Positions 16,628-25,767 of a DNA stretch of 64,000 nt are shown one piece after another (position 1 is the first letter of the stretch; every line of letters starts with the position of its first letter). The DNA is from an uncultured Collinsella sp. (GTDB lineage: Bacteria; Actinomycetota; Coriobacteriia; Coriobacteriales; Coriobacteriaceae), in the NCBI GenBank assembly GCA_958403385.1, contig CATXXC010000001.1, positions 62,001-126,000 of the forward strand, given 5' to 3'. Below the pieces are notes generated by a model. It had not been told where the DNA came from and did not search any database. It saw nothing but the letters and a program-made list of their open reading frames with translations. Position numbers and translations under genes: made by a program.

Positions 16628-17467
16628 TTAGCCCTTGCAAATGATACCGAATGCACCCAAGACAATGGACAGAACCAAGACGATAAAGATGGCCTTCGTC
16701 GAGGTCATGCCCTTCTTACCGAGGAGCCAGTATACGAAGCCGACGAGTGCGGCAGGAACCAGCTTGGGGCAAATCATATTGCAGATGTTCTGCAAGTCAA
16801 CGGTAACGCCGCCGATAACAGGCTTCGCTGCAATAACGATACCGACATTGGTTGCGACCAGAGCACCGACCATAAAGACACCCATTACGGAGGCCGCGTC
16901 GGTCAACGCGTTCAGGCGATCGCTCATGGTGGTGACGAGCTTCATACCCTGCTCATAGGCCATGTGGGTCTGCTTGCAGCGGAACCAGTCAACAAGAATG
17001 TTAACGGCGACCCAGATGAAGATACCCAAGGGGTTGCCGTTCATGGCCATATTGGCAGCCAGGGCGCCGAAAATGGTCGGGAGCAGCGAACCGAAGATGG
17101 AATCGCCGATGGAAGCCAGCGGTCCCATGAGACCAGTCTTGAGACCGGCAACAGCCTCGAGGCCCTCAATGCCCTCCTCTTCCTCGATCGCCAAATCGAT
17201 ACCGGTGATGATCGTGTTGAGGAAGTTTGAGGTGTTGAAGAACGGTGCACACTGGGCGCGGCAGGCTTCCTTTAGCTCCGGCGTGCCGTCGCCGTACAGC
17301 TTACGCAGTGTGGGCAGGATAATCCAGAGATAACCAGAGTGTTGCATGCGCTCGTAGTTCCAACCATCCTGGAAACCAAACAGGTTACGACGGTTGATCT
17401 GCGCAAGGTCGTCCTTGGTAATCTTGTAGCCAGTGGTGCCATTGGCGAGTTTCTCATTAGAGCTCAT
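16628..17467 (-). CDS. PTS mannose-family IID component
   Basis: Membrane subunit of 279 residues that forms the transport channel with IIC. The family motif around SGYLWIILPTLRKLYGD and the long amphipathic-to-membrane pattern (TGLMGPLASIGDSIFGSLLPT, then several C-terminal segments) are typical. The start at 17467 (MSSNEKLANG) overlaps the end of the IIC gene by 11 bp, which suggests translational coupling. The open frame upstream of this ATG is just the reverse of IIC coding sequence. Substrate specificity (galacto-N-biose, lacto-N-biose or GalNAc) is inferred from the cluster. Confidence 0.9.
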   Translation of the reverse strand: MSSNEKLANGTTGYKITKDDLAQINRRNLFGFQDGWNYERMQHSGYLWIILPTLRKLYGDGTPELKEACRAQCAPFFNTSNFLNTIITGIDLAIEEEEGIEGLEAVAGLKTGLMGPLASIGDSIFGSLLPTIFGALAANMAMNGNPLGIFIWVAVNILVDWFRCKQTHMAYEQGMKLVTTMSDRLNALTDAASVMGVFMVGALVATNVGIVIAAKPVIGGVTVDLQNICNMICPKLVPAALVGFVYWLLGKKGMTSTKAIFIVLVLSIVLGAFGIICKG

Positions 17468-18341
17468 CGTCGTCTCCCTCCGCAGCGCCAGCAGCAGCGA
17501 CGGGACGCTGGTTGTTCTTGTAGTACAGCAAAGACAGAGCAAAGCCAATAATAGCGATCGCCAGCATCGACATGTTATTGAACATACCGACCATATCCAC
17601 GGCGCCCTTACCAAGCGCGGCGTTCACAGCGACGATGTTGGTGTTGAGGTTCATGATGCTCGTGAAGGCCGTACCAAACAGGGCGGCGATTACAAAGCCG
17701 AGCAGCAGGTAGGCGACGTGCTTTTTGACTGGCAGGTAACGGAGCAGGATGGCGAAGCCAACGGCGGGCAAGGCACCGCCAGCAACAGACAGACCGTCAC
17801 CCAGCCACTTCAAGTCGCCGTTAAGGGCGGTGGTGATGCCCTCGACCAAGCCCTGGCCAAATGCGAGAGCCAGGAAGACCGGAATCATGCGGGACAACAT
17901 CCAGGAAACGGCACCGAGCAAGTAGTGTACGTTGTAGGCGCCCCAGTTCATCTTCTCGATATCGGCATCGCACATGTGACCGAAGAACGTGTTGGCGAAA
18001 CGACCGGCGATATCGGTGTAAACGAGAATGGCAGCGACAGGTACGCCGATAGCGGCAAGAGCCGTCTCGGGATTCATGCCCGCGCCCACGGCAAAGGCCG
18101 TAGCGACCAGAGTGCCGGAGTTGGCATCGATACGAGAGGCGCCGCCAAAGGTACCAACGCCCAGGACGGTGAGCTGCATGCTGCCGCCGATAAACAGGCC
18201 AGTCTGTAGGTCACCCATAATCAAACCGGTAATCATACCAGAGAAGACGGCTGAGCCGGCACAGGTGTACCAGTTCAGCTCATCCAGAATCTGATAACCC
18301 GCATACAGGGTTAACAGAAGAATCTGCCACCAAGCAATCAT
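17457..18341 (-). CDS. PTS mannose/sorbose-family IIC component
   Basis: Polytopic membrane subunit of 294 residues. The family signature GLIMGDLQTGLFIGGSMQLT is present with the expected series of hydrophobic segments, and the C-terminus is acidic (GDDDEL). It lies 93 bp behind IIB and overlaps IID. Together with IIB, IID and the IIA at 15305 it makes a complete mannose-type transporter. Confidence 0.92.
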   Translation of the reverse strand: MIAWWQILLLTLYAGYQILDELNWYTCAGSAVFSGMITGLIMGDLQTGLFIGGSMQLTVLGVGTFGGASRIDANSGTLVATAFAVGAGMNPETALAAIGVPVAAILVYTDIAGRFANTFFGHMCDADIEKMNWGAYNVHYLLGAVSWMLSRMIPVFLALAFGQGLVEGITTALNGDLKWLGDGLSVAGGALPAVGFAILLRYLPVKKHVAYLLLGFVIAALFGTAFTSIMNLNTNIVAVNAALGKGAVDMVGMFNNMSMLAIAIIGFALSLLYYKNNQRPVAAAGAAEGDDDEL

Positions 18342-18434
18342 GGTTAACTCCTTATTTAAGGTGTAACAGTTTCTACAATACCAATACGCTTATATAAACC
18401 GCGCATCCCCCTTCACGGCCTAGCGTTAATTCGA

Positions 18435-18899
18435 CTAGAGCGTGAAAGCCTCTGGGTTATCCTGCGGCGTCAGCTGAATGACAACAGGAAGATTATCGGC
18501 CTTGAGTTTGGCAAATGCATCAAGGTCCCCCTGGTCGCAACTAATGTTGCGAGACAGCTTCTTGACCGGCTCCATTGTCGTCATATTACCGACGATGAGC
18601 TGCTCAAGCTTAACACCTTGCTCCAAAAGTCGAACGTAGACCTCAGGCTTTTTCGCAACAATAAAGAGACGTTGCGCATCATATTTGCCAGCAGTGATGT
18701 TGGCAGCGGCCTTGTCGACAGGAAGCACGGACAACTTCACAGTTGCCGGGCAAGCCATGCGAAGAACCTGCTTTTGGGTAGCATCTTGCGATACCTCGTC
18801 GTCAACTACCATGAAGCGGCTTACCTGACGGGCGTTAGACCAGAGGTTTGCCACCTGTCCGTGAATCAAGCGAAAGTCGACTCGTGCGCCTACAATCAT
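18435..18899 (-). CDS. PTS mannose-family IIB component
   Basis: Cytoplasmic phosphotransfer subunit of 154 residues with the intact active site H13 in RLIHGQVANLW. It takes phosphate from IIA and passes it to the sugar during uptake. The stop of the GH35 gene lies only 2 bp upstream of its start, so the two are translated from one message. Contrast it with the His-less homologue at 7646. Confidence 0.93.
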   Translation of the reverse strand: MIVGARVDFRLIHGQVANLWSNARQVSRFMVVDDEVSQDATQKQVLRMACPATVKLSVLPVDKAAANITAGKYDAQRLFIVAKKPEVYVRLLEQGVKLEQLIVGNMTTMEPVKKLSRNISCDQGDLDAFAKLKADNLPVVIQLTPQDNPEAFTL

Positions 18900-18901
18900 T
18901 T

Positions 18902-20698
18902 CTACTCAACTCCTTCTTGTTCAAGTGTACGGATAACGGGCTCAGAGCGAAGGGAGATTTTCGCATCATACACGCCCTCTGTTTCGAACATAACGAGCTC
19001 ATTGGTACCAGAGTGCAATAAACCGTGCGGAACATAGAGCGTCATGATGGGACCCTTATCCCAAAAACGTCCGACATTCGTTCCGTTTACGAATGCCACA
19101 CCCTTTCCAAAACCCGTAGTGTCGATAAAGGTATCAGCCGGCTCAGATATATCAAACTTTGCGCGGTAAAAGGAAGGTTGCCCCTCTACCCAGCCGGCGG
19201 AATAATCAAGATTATCGATGTTATCGAGTGGCAGACAACGCATCTCCCAACCGGTAACAAAGTGAAGATCAACGCAAACTCCTGTCCTAATGCCCTTATG
19301 CTGCGTATCAGCGAGCAATTTGTGACCATAATTGACGCGACCCATATCCTCGGTCAGAACATCCAGGCGGTTTTGTTCACAGGGAAGAACGCAGTGAATA
19401 TCTTCCCCGATGTGCTCCTGATACTGCGTCGCCACTTTGTCACCGTTCACAAACACCTGTGCACGGTCGCGGGCGTCAATAACCCGAATACGCTCTTCAT
19501 CTGCACGGTCACGCTCGACAGTCGTGGTATATAACGTATATCCATACGACTGACCCATCTCTTCCATGGGCATAGGATATTGAGCTTCAATCGGCTCCGA
19601 AAGAATATCGAGCACATTAAAGAGACTTACGCGCTCACTCACCGAAATATCGGGCATGGAAAACGTCTTTTTTGTTAACGGCTTGCTTTGCGCGATATCG
19701 GGATACAGCTCGTGAACTGTCCTTTGAATTGCGAAGTATTTCTCGGTCGGGTTGCCCTGTTCGTCCAATGGAGCATCGTAGTCATATGATGTCACCTGGT
19801 GCAGGTCATGCGTATGGCGTGCAGAACATCCGTTCATAAATCCAAAGTTGGTGCCTCCATGAAACATGTAGAGGTTTAAAGATCCTCCAAGCTCGAGCAC
19901 CTCGCGAACGCAAGAGGCAAGATCTTCGGGATCGCGTCTGATGACGTTCTCCCCATAGCGATTGAACCAGCCGTCCCACAATTCCATGCACATAAGAGGC
20001 CATTGTTTTCCATGTTCCTTGTGAAAAGCAGAAAGAGCCTCAAAGTTCTCCTTTGCATGAGAACCAAAGTTGCCGGTGCACAACACATCATCGTCAATGA
20101 GCGTACCGGCACGAAGACACCCACGCCACGGACCATCGGAAGTACAAAGGGGCACGGAAACCCCACGCTCGACCATAAGGCGACGAATCGCACGAAGATA
20201 GTCCTTATCCTCGCAATATGATCCATACTCGTTTTCAACCTGCATCATGATGATGTTTCCGCCCTTGTCAATCTGACGCGGGACGAGTATCGGCATGAGA
20301 TGGTCGTAGTAATGCGCAACGTGAGCAAGAAACTTGGGGTCGCTGCTACGCGGTCTCATATCATGTTGGCGCAGCAGCCATGCTGGCATGCCGCCAAATT
20401 CCCATTCTGCGCAAATAAACGGAGAAGGCCGAACAATTGCATACAGACCGAGCGACGCCGCCTCATCAAGAAATGCCGCCAAATCAATTGAACCAGAAAA
20501 ATCAAAGACGCCAGGCTTTGGCTCATGAAGATTCCACGGTACATACGTTTCGACCGTATTAAACCCAAGAGCCTTAAGGTTATAGAGCGAGTGATGCCAG
20601 TCGCTCGGATGAACACGCATATAGTGAATCGCCCCCGACAAGATGGTGAACGGCTCATCATCGAGTAGGAATTGATTGGTGATTTTAAACGAATGCAT
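18902..20698 (-). CDS. Cytoplasmic GH35 beta-galactosidase (GnbG/BgaC-like)
   Basis: Family 35 glycosidase of 598 residues with acid/base E157 in VENEYGS and nucleophile E239 in CMELWDGWF. The N-terminus has the GH35 opening GAIHYMRVHP, and jelly-roll domains with a galactose-binding-like fold make up the C-terminal half. There is no signal peptide, so it acts inside the cell on a sugar brought in by the PTS. Relatives are pneumococcal BgaC and lactobacillar GnbG, which cut beta-1,3-linked galactose from Gal-GlcNAc or Gal-GalNAc. The operon context (mannose-type PTS, GntR, AgaS, NagA) supports this. It heads the cluster and is AT-richer than the nearby nag genes, which hints at transfer. Confidence 0.9.
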   Translation of the reverse strand: MHSFKITNQFLLDDEPFTILSGAIHYMRVHPSDWHHSLYNLKALGFNTVETYVPWNLHEPKPGVFDFSGSIDLAAFLDEAASLGLYAIVRPSPFICAEWEFGGMPAWLLRQHDMRPRSSDPKFLAHVAHYYDHLMPILVPRQIDKGGNIIMMQVENEYGSYCEDKDYLRAIRRLMVERGVSVPLCTSDGPWRGCLRAGTLIDDDVLCTGNFGSHAKENFEALSAFHKEHGKQWPLMCMELWDGWFNRYGENVIRRDPEDLASCVREVLELGGSLNLYMFHGGTNFGFMNGCSARHTHDLHQVTSYDYDAPLDEQGNPTEKYFAIQRTVHELYPDIAQSKPLTKKTFSMPDISVSERVSLFNVLDILSEPIEAQYPMPMEEMGQSYGYTLYTTTVERDRADEERIRVIDARDRAQVFVNGDKVATQYQEHIGEDIHCVLPCEQNRLDVLTEDMGRVNYGHKLLADTQHKGIRTGVCVDLHFVTGWEMRCLPLDNIDNLDYSAGWVEGQPSFYRAKFDISEPADTFIDTTGFGKGVAFVNGTNVGRFWDKGPIMTLYVPHGLLHSGTNELVMFETEGVYDAKISLRSEPVIRTLEQEGVE

Positions 20699-20921
20699 GC
20701 TACTCCCGATCTTCGTGCTCTACGACGCGGATGCCGGTTCCTCGGCCCTCAGCTAAACGCCTTGCCTATTATGGACGCATTGACGCAATTATGTAGTCAG
20801 AATCTGAAGTGGTCCGTAAACGGTAGCCAAATGACGATGAACGGCTTTAATGAACAAAATATAAACCCGCTGGTAAATTACTTTTTTACTATAGATTTCT
20901 AGCGATTCTATATTTGAAAGG

Positions 20922-20933
20922 TGGTATGTACCA
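20922..20933. promoter_or_regulatory. Candidate GntR operator TGGTATGTACCA
   Basis: Near-palindrome of form TGGT(N4)ACCA about 225 bp upstream of the GH35 start. The same pattern occurs upstream of the GntR gene at 23003 and upstream of nagE. Confidence 0.5.
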
Positions 20934-21076
20934 GCTATCCACTATTTCATACTAGTTACATTATGCTTCAATCGCATTTCTTCAAATGCTTATCTACTTT
21001 GTTGTTGCCGATTTGAGTGCGCGTGCGCCAACCCAAGCATCGTCACGGCTTCAGTTCCCCTATTCATAAACATAAA

Positions 21077-21122
21077 ACCCCGCCAAACGTGATTCCCCTA
21101 GGGAAAACACGCTTGGCGGGGT
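21077..21122 (-). terminator. Terminator of yhcH copy 2
   Basis: Stem ACCCCGCCAA-CGTG / CACG-TTGGCGGGGT with a T-rich tail on the minus strand. Confidence 0.75.
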
Positions 21123-21126
21123 CGTA

Positions 21127-21152
21127 GCGTGATTTCCCTAGGGGAATCACGC
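21127..21152. repeat. 26-bp near-perfect palindrome behind yhcH copy 2
   Basis: GCGTGATT followed by a central CCCTAGGGG and AATCACGC; 12 of 13 positions pair. A weaker relative (ACGCGCTCCCC then GGGGAACCACGC) stands at the same place behind copy 1. Confidence 0.7.
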
Positions 21153-21183
21153 CATCAGGCGAACAACTCAGCCGAGCAGTTCG

Positions 21184-21657
21184 CTACTCCTCCCAGTAAG
21201 CGTCTGCAAGCAGCTTAAAGCAGATCTTCTTGACCGGCTGCGCGCCATCGCCCGGGAACTCGAGCGTGGGCATGTGAGGCTCGCCGGCAACAAACAGCGC
21301 AAACTTGTCGTCAGCAAGATCGCCGGCGATCGAGGCGTCGGAATCGACCAGATCGTAGTCGTCCTTCTCGTCAAACTCCTGAACCAGCGTCAGGCTGCCC
21401 GTGGCAACCTTAAAGGCCTCGCGACCCTCGACGTCGATCTGCAGGTCGTGATAGCGCTGATGCGTCTCATAGTGAGCCTCGGCTTCGGGACGCGTCGTGG
21501 GAGCCATGACGTTCGCAAAGACCTTGTCGCCCAGAATCGGATGGCTGCCGACCTCGAGCTCCGCCGGGTCGTTCTCCTCGAGCCAGTCAATCAGCACGTC
21601 GAGGCCCTTGAGCATTCCGCGATACTCCTCGATATCGCCTAATGCACCGTAAATCAT
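21184..21657 (-). CDS. YhcH/YjgK/YiaL family protein, copy 2
   Basis: The encoded 157-residue protein is identical to that of the copy at 8558. It lies 32 bp behind the intact nagA copy 2, which makes this the probable parent locus. The same cupin-like NanQ/EbgC family role applies: an anomerase-type helper in amino-sugar use. The nucleotide difference pattern (identical 3' 386 bp, diverged 5' end) is best explained by conversion between the two copies. Confidence 0.87.
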   Translation of the reverse strand: MIYGALGDIEEYRGMLKGLDVLIDWLEENDPAELEVGSHPILGDKVFANVMAPTTRPEAEAHYETHQRYHDLQIDVEGREAFKVATGSLTLVQEFDEKDDYDLVDSDASIAGDLADDKFALFVAGEPHMPTLEFPGDGAQPVKKICFKLLADAYWEE

Positions 21658-21689
21658 CTAAATCCCCTTTCGGATCGTTTCTTTGGCGG

Positions 21690-22859
21690 CTACTCGGTAA
21701 ACGCGTTACCGACGCTGTTGCCACCCACATACGTCTCGACCAGGGTAAGGTCGGGATTGAACACGACAAAATCGGCATCGCGGCCCGGCATAATGCTGCC
21801 ACATTTATCCTCGACGTGAGCAGAACGCGCGGGCACCTCGGTCGCCATGCGAATTGCGATATCGGCGCTCGCAAGACCCCAGTCGACGATGTTCTTGACG
21901 CCCTGTGCGAGCGTGAGCACCGAGCCGGCGATAGCAGAGCCATCGGCGAGCCAGCAAAGGTTGTCCTTCATAATGACATCCATGCCACCACTGGTGTACT
22001 TGCCCTCGGGCATGCCGCCGCAACCCAGGCAGTCGGTGATCAGCACCGTGTGCTGCCAGCCCTTGGCCTGCAGCAGGGCCTTGATAGCAGCAGGGTTCAC
22101 ATGTTTGCCATCGCAGATGATCTCGGCATAGGTGTTGGGCGTGGTCATAGCGGCGCCAACAACACCGGGCTCACGGTGATGGAGGCCACGCTGGCCGTTA
22201 TAGGTATGCGTAAAGCAGCTGGCGCCAGCATTAATGGCGGCGGCGCACTCATCATAGGTGGCATCGGAGTGGCCAATACAGGTTACGACGCCCTTTGCGC
22301 TCAGAGCCGCGGCGTAAGCAGCGGCTCCGTCACGCTCGGCCGCCATGGCGCTCTTGACGATACGACCACCGGCAGCCCCCTGCCACTCGTCAAAAATTTC
22401 CTCGGACGGGTCAATCAAAAAGGCGGGGTTCTGGGCACCCACGTGCTTCATGGTAAAGAACGGACCCTCCAGGTAGATGCCCTGAATACGAGCACCGCAG
22501 AACTCAGGTCCACGCTCTTCGTCCGCCTGCGCAATGGCAGCGCAGGCGTCCTTAATCTGCTCCACGCCGTCGGTAAAGGTCGTAGGAAGCCAGCTGGTGG
22601 TACCACGACGAGCAAGCTCGGTCGAGCTGATGTTGATACCCTCAGCATCGTTATCGGTCGTGGCATGGTTATAGAAACCATGGATATGGGTGTCCACCAT
22701 ACCCGGTGCAATCCATGTACCCGAATAATCTTTGATCTCACAAGCGGGCTCATCGGCCTGCCAAGCGCCAAAGACGCCGTCTTCGACCATGAGGTAGCCG
22801 CCCAGCTGCGGCCCCGCCGGCAAAAAGAACTTGTCGGCCTTGATAGCATACGTGCTCAT
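21690..22859 (-). CDS. nagA: N-acetylglucosamine-6-phosphate deacetylase, copy 2 (nag cluster)
   Basis: Amidohydrolase of 389 residues with the same active-site set as copy 1 (HIH at 58-60, E131, H197, H218, D276). It deacetylates GlcNAc-6-P to glucosamine-6-P. It lies between a GntR regulator and yhcH copy 2, downstream of nagE, so GlcNAc imported by NagE is the likely source. A deaminase (nagB) is not in the window. Two paralogues sharing about nine residues in ten, one in a GlcNAc context and one in a GalNAc context, suggest duplication with division of labour. Confidence 0.92.
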   Translation of the reverse strand: MSTYAIKADKFFLPAGPQLGGYLMVEDGVFGAWQADEPACEIKDYSGTWIAPGMVDTHIHGFYNHATTDNDAEGINISSTELARRGTTSWLPTTFTDGVEQIKDACAAIAQADEERGPEFCGARIQGIYLEGPFFTMKHVGAQNPAFLIDPSEEIFDEWQGAAGGRIVKSAMAAERDGAAAYAAALSAKGVVTCIGHSDATYDECAAAINAGASCFTHTYNGQRGLHHREPGVVGAAMTTPNTYAEIICDGKHVNPAAIKALLQAKGWQHTVLITDCLGCGGMPEGKYTSGGMDVIMKDNLCWLADGSAIAGSVLTLAQGVKNIVDWGLASADIAIRMATEVPARSAHVEDKCGSIMPGRDADFVVFNPDLTLVETYVGGNSVGNAFTE

Positions 22860-22945
22860 CTATGCTCCCGTACCCGCAGTGTGTTTTAGGGCGGATCAAA
22901 AACCACTGCATTGTTAATTCGAGCGATTGTTCGTTGCCTTCTACC

Positions 22946-22984
22946 GCTTGGCACATTTTGCACCCGCCGCAAAACATGCCAAGC
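22946..22984. repeat. Hairpin between GntR and nagA copy 2
   Basis: GCTTGGCACATTTTGC (22946-22961) and GCAAAACATGCCAAGC (22969-22984) pair with two mismatches around a 7-nt loop. It may be an attenuator or a small repeat element. Confidence 0.6.
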
Positions 22985-23002
22985 CGTTTATACCCAATAA
23001 CT

Positions 23003-23734
23003 CTAGACTGCGCGGTTGTGGTAGACCTTGTATTTAAACTGGTCGGCGCGCGCAACCGAACGCGTATACTCGATAACCTCGTTGTTCATGTCATATGTGG
23101 TACGAATCAAATCCAGGACCGGTGCGCCTTCGGCAATCTCGAGCAGACGGGCGTCGGAATGGCGGGCAATACTCGCGTAGAATTCCTCCTCTGCCACGCG
23201 AACTTTCTCGTGAAAGTCCTGCTCGATCATGTCGTACAGCGATTTGTTCTCGATCATGGGGCGTTTAAGCGCAAAGAACTTGCGACTCGGCAGATATGTA
23301 CACTCAATCATCAGCGGCACACCATCGGCCATACGCAGGCGCTTGATCTTGTACAGACGCTCGCCAAGACGCGCGTTCATCTCTATGGCAATATTCTTGT
23401 CAGCCTCGACCTCCGTAAACTCAAGAATCGTCGTCTTGGGCACACGGCCGATCGCCTTCATCTGCTCGGTAAAGCTATAGATTTGCGAGAGGTTTGCCGT
23501 TTGCAGAGAGCGGTCGCACACCATGGTTCCACGGCCGCGCTGACGAACCACCAAGCCTAGGCGCTCAAGCTCCTGCAGGGCAAGGCGAACCGTCGTACGC
23601 GAGAGCCCGTAGCGCTCCGACAAGTCACGCTCGGACGGCAAATAGTCGCCGGGTCGAAGCTCGTGATCGATTTTATCGGTCAGCAAATCGACGAGCTGAT
23701 CGTACAAAGGTTGTTTGCGCGCTCCCATTGCCAT
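23003..23734 (-). CDS. GntR/HutC-family (UTRA) regulator of the nag genes
   Basis: The start at 23734 (MAMGARKQPLYDQ) gives 243 residues. The GntR winged helix occupies about residues 8-70 (ERYGLSRTTVRLALQELERLG), and a UTRA effector domain follows. It is a close paralogue of the regulator at 14483 and lies between nagE and nagA copy 2, so it probably represses GlcNAc uptake and deacetylation as NagR/YvoA does, with an amino-sugar phosphate as inducer. A TGGTTGTAACCA palindrome (23766-23777) lies 31 bp upstream of the start and suggests autoregulation. The frame is open 17 codons further upstream, but that would place the operator inside the coding sequence. Confidence 0.85.
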   Translation of the reverse strand: MAMGARKQPLYDQLVDLLTDKIDHELRPGDYLPSERDLSERYGLSRTTVRLALQELERLGLVVRQRGRGTMVCDRSLQTANLSQIYSFTEQMKAIGRVPKTTILEFTEVEADKNIAIEMNARLGERLYKIKRLRMADGVPLMIECTYLPSRKFFALKRPMIENKSLYDMIEQDFHEKVRVAEEEFYASIARHSDARLLEIAEGAPVLDLIRTTYDMNNEVIEYTRSVARADQFKYKVYHNRAV

Positions 23735-23765
23735 AATGATACCTGCCGGATAAATGACTCGAAAT

Positions 23766-23777
23766 TGGTTGTAACCA
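23766..23777. promoter_or_regulatory. Candidate GntR operator TGGTTGTAACCA
   Basis: Palindromic except for the central four bases, directly upstream of the GntR gene at 23003. Confidence 0.55.
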
Positions 23778-23904
23778 GACACCACGTACTATAGCAGTTT
23801 TAATGGAATAACAGCAGGTCAACAAGCATATTTCAATAATGTTTGCCAGTTGATTGCCTGTGTACTGTAATACCAATTACATCGCTGCATCAAGTATTGA
23901 GGTA

Positions 23905-23942
23905 GCAAAAAGGGCCGCCCCCGCGGAGCGGGACGACCCTTT
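23905..23942 (-). terminator. Terminator of nagE
   Basis: Stem AAGGG-CG-CCCGC / GCGGG-CG-CCCTT with a T run on the minus strand. Confidence 0.8.
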
Positions 23943-23966
23943 GCAAGACAGATACGTCTTTAAGGC

Positions 23967-25457
23967 TTAGAGAAGCTTCTTGAGCTCCTCGGCAACAGCC
24001 TGGACCTGCGTGCCGATGATGACCTGGGTAGCACCCTTGTCCATCTTCATGACACCCAGAGCGCCAGCCTTCTTGCAGGCAGCCTCGTCGACCAGATCGG
24101 AATCGCCGAGCTCGAAGCGCAGGCGAGTAGCGCAGCAGTCAACGGTCTTGACGTTCTCCTTGCCACCGACGGCAGCGAGAACAGCGGCGGCCAGAGCGGC
24201 GAACTTGTCATCGCCAGCAGCGGCGGAAGTGGAGGTCTCCTCGACATCCTCATCCTCGCGACCAGGGGTCATGAGGTTGAACTTGGTGATGGCGAAGCGG
24301 AACACGAGGTAGAAGACCAGGAAGGCAGCGATGCCCAGCGGGATGATCATCCAGGTGTTGGCAGCAGCCGGGAGGCTAGCGGAGAACAGGAGGTCGGTAG
24401 CACCAGCGGAGAAGCAGAAGCCGGCACGGAAACCAACAAAGTAGGTGATGACGGTGAAGACGCCGTACAGGGCAGCGTACACGACGTAGAGCGGGAAGCA
24501 CAGGAACATGAAGCCGAACTCGAAGGGCTCGGTGACGCCGCAGACGAAGGCGCAGATGGCAGCGGAGACAACCAGGCCGATAGCAGCCTTCTTGTTCTTA
24601 GCGGTCTGAACCATAGCCAGGGCAGCGCCCGGGATACCGAACATCATGCAGGGGAAGAAGCCGGACATGTACATACCGAGGCTCCACTTGACGTCAGCGG
24701 AGGTCTCGCCAGCCCAGAAGTGGGTCAGGTCGCCCAGGCCGATGGTGTCGAACCAGAACACGTTGTTGAGTGCGTGGTGCAGACCGGTCGGGATGAGCAG
24801 GCGGTTGAGGAAGGCGTAGATGCCAGCGCCGATACCACCCATGGCGGCGATACCCTCACCAAGAGCAACAAGAGCACCGAAGATGAGCGGCCAAGCAAAG
24901 AGCAGGACAACAGAGACGACGATGCAGATAACGGCGGTCATGATGGCGACGCAACGCTTGCCGGAGAAGAAGGCCAGCCAGTCGGGAAGACGGGTGTCCT
25001 TGAACTTGTTGTAGCAAGTACCACCGATGACGGCGGACAGGATACCGATGAAGGAGTTGCCAGCGATCTTGGAGAACGCGATGCCCTCGGTCGTGGCAAG
25101 CCAAGCGGTCTGAGCATCGGCGTCCATACCACGAATGGTGCCAACAACAGCGGGGTTCAGGAGCTGCTGAATCATCAGGAAGGCGACGAGGCCAGCGAGG
25201 CCAGCGGTGCCATCGTGATCGTCGGCAAGGCCGACAGCGGCGCCGACTGCGAACAGCCAGGCCATGTTATCGATAAGAGCGCCGCCTGCCTTGATGAGCA
25301 GGAAACCGGCGGTATAGGCAAAACCGGTAGTGTCACCGGCAGCACCCATGACTGCGGGAGCGAGCAGGTAGCCCACACCCATAAGAATACCTGCGACGGG
25401 AAGCGCCGCGACGGGAAGCATCAGCGCTTTGCCGAGCTTCTGGAGGTACTTCATCAT
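23967..25457 (-). CDS. nagE: PTS N-acetylglucosamine/glucose-family IICB transporter
   Basis: Membrane permease fused to a IIB domain, 496 residues. The IIC part has the glucose-superfamily motif IPTGLHHALNNVFWFDT and GVTEPFEFGFMF. The IIB phosphocysteine is C442 in DCCATRLRF. No IIA domain is attached, so a separate Crr-type IIA is needed and is not in the window. The start at 25457 has GGAGGAG seven bases upstream. The HHALN motif and the nag neighbours favour GlcNAc over glucose. A long promoter region upstream holds three GntR-type palindromes. Confidence 0.87.
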   Translation of the reverse strand: MMKYLQKLGKALMLPVAALPVAGILMGVGYLLAPAVMGAAGDTTGFAYTAGFLLIKAGGALIDNMAWLFAVGAAVGLADDHDGTAGLAGLVAFLMIQQLLNPAVVGTIRGMDADAQTAWLATTEGIAFSKIAGNSFIGILSAVIGGTCYNKFKDTRLPDWLAFFSGKRCVAIMTAVICIVVSVVLLFAWPLIFGALVALGEGIAAMGGIGAGIYAFLNRLLIPTGLHHALNNVFWFDTIGLGDLTHFWAGETSADVKWSLGMYMSGFFPCMMFGIPGAALAMVQTAKNKKAAIGLVVSAAICAFVCGVTEPFEFGFMFLCFPLYVVYAALYGVFTVITYFVGFRAGFCFSAGATDLLFSASLPAAANTWMIIPLGIAAFLVFYLVFRFAITKFNLMTPGREDEDVEETSTSAAAGDDKFAALAAAVLAAVGGKENVKTVDCCATRLRFELGDSDLVDEAACKKAGALGVMKMDKGATQVIIGTQVQAVAEELKKLL

Positions 25458-25767
25458 ATGGTATCTCCTCCAACCTTTCTTTCGTTGTTCACCAACGAGT
25501 TCCATGTCCGCGCCTTATGCATACCGGCTTCTCCGCTTGCCGGCATTGGTGCGCAAACTTAGACAACCCAGTCCCTATTTGGGGTTGCTGGTATGTACGG
25601 TAGCACACACTCAATTCAAACGTCCACCACATTCCGTTCAAATTACTATTTCGTTGCCAAACGGTTATTTTTGGCCCATAAACGGTAATTTATGCAGGTA
25701 GATGTGCTGCGTTTCTTTCATTACCAAACTAATTCTTAGCAATTTCCATTCGATTTCATCTCAAAAG

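Larger units (their letters stand above)
20699..21181. other. 483-bp regulatory stretch between GH35 and yhcH copy 2
   Basis: It holds the promoter side of the GH35 operon (AT-rich, 20780-20960, with the TGGTATGTACCA palindrome) and, from about 21001, a segment homologous to the sequence behind tRNA-Thr (8394 on). That segment ends in the yhcH terminator. No gene is supported. Confidence 0.7.
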
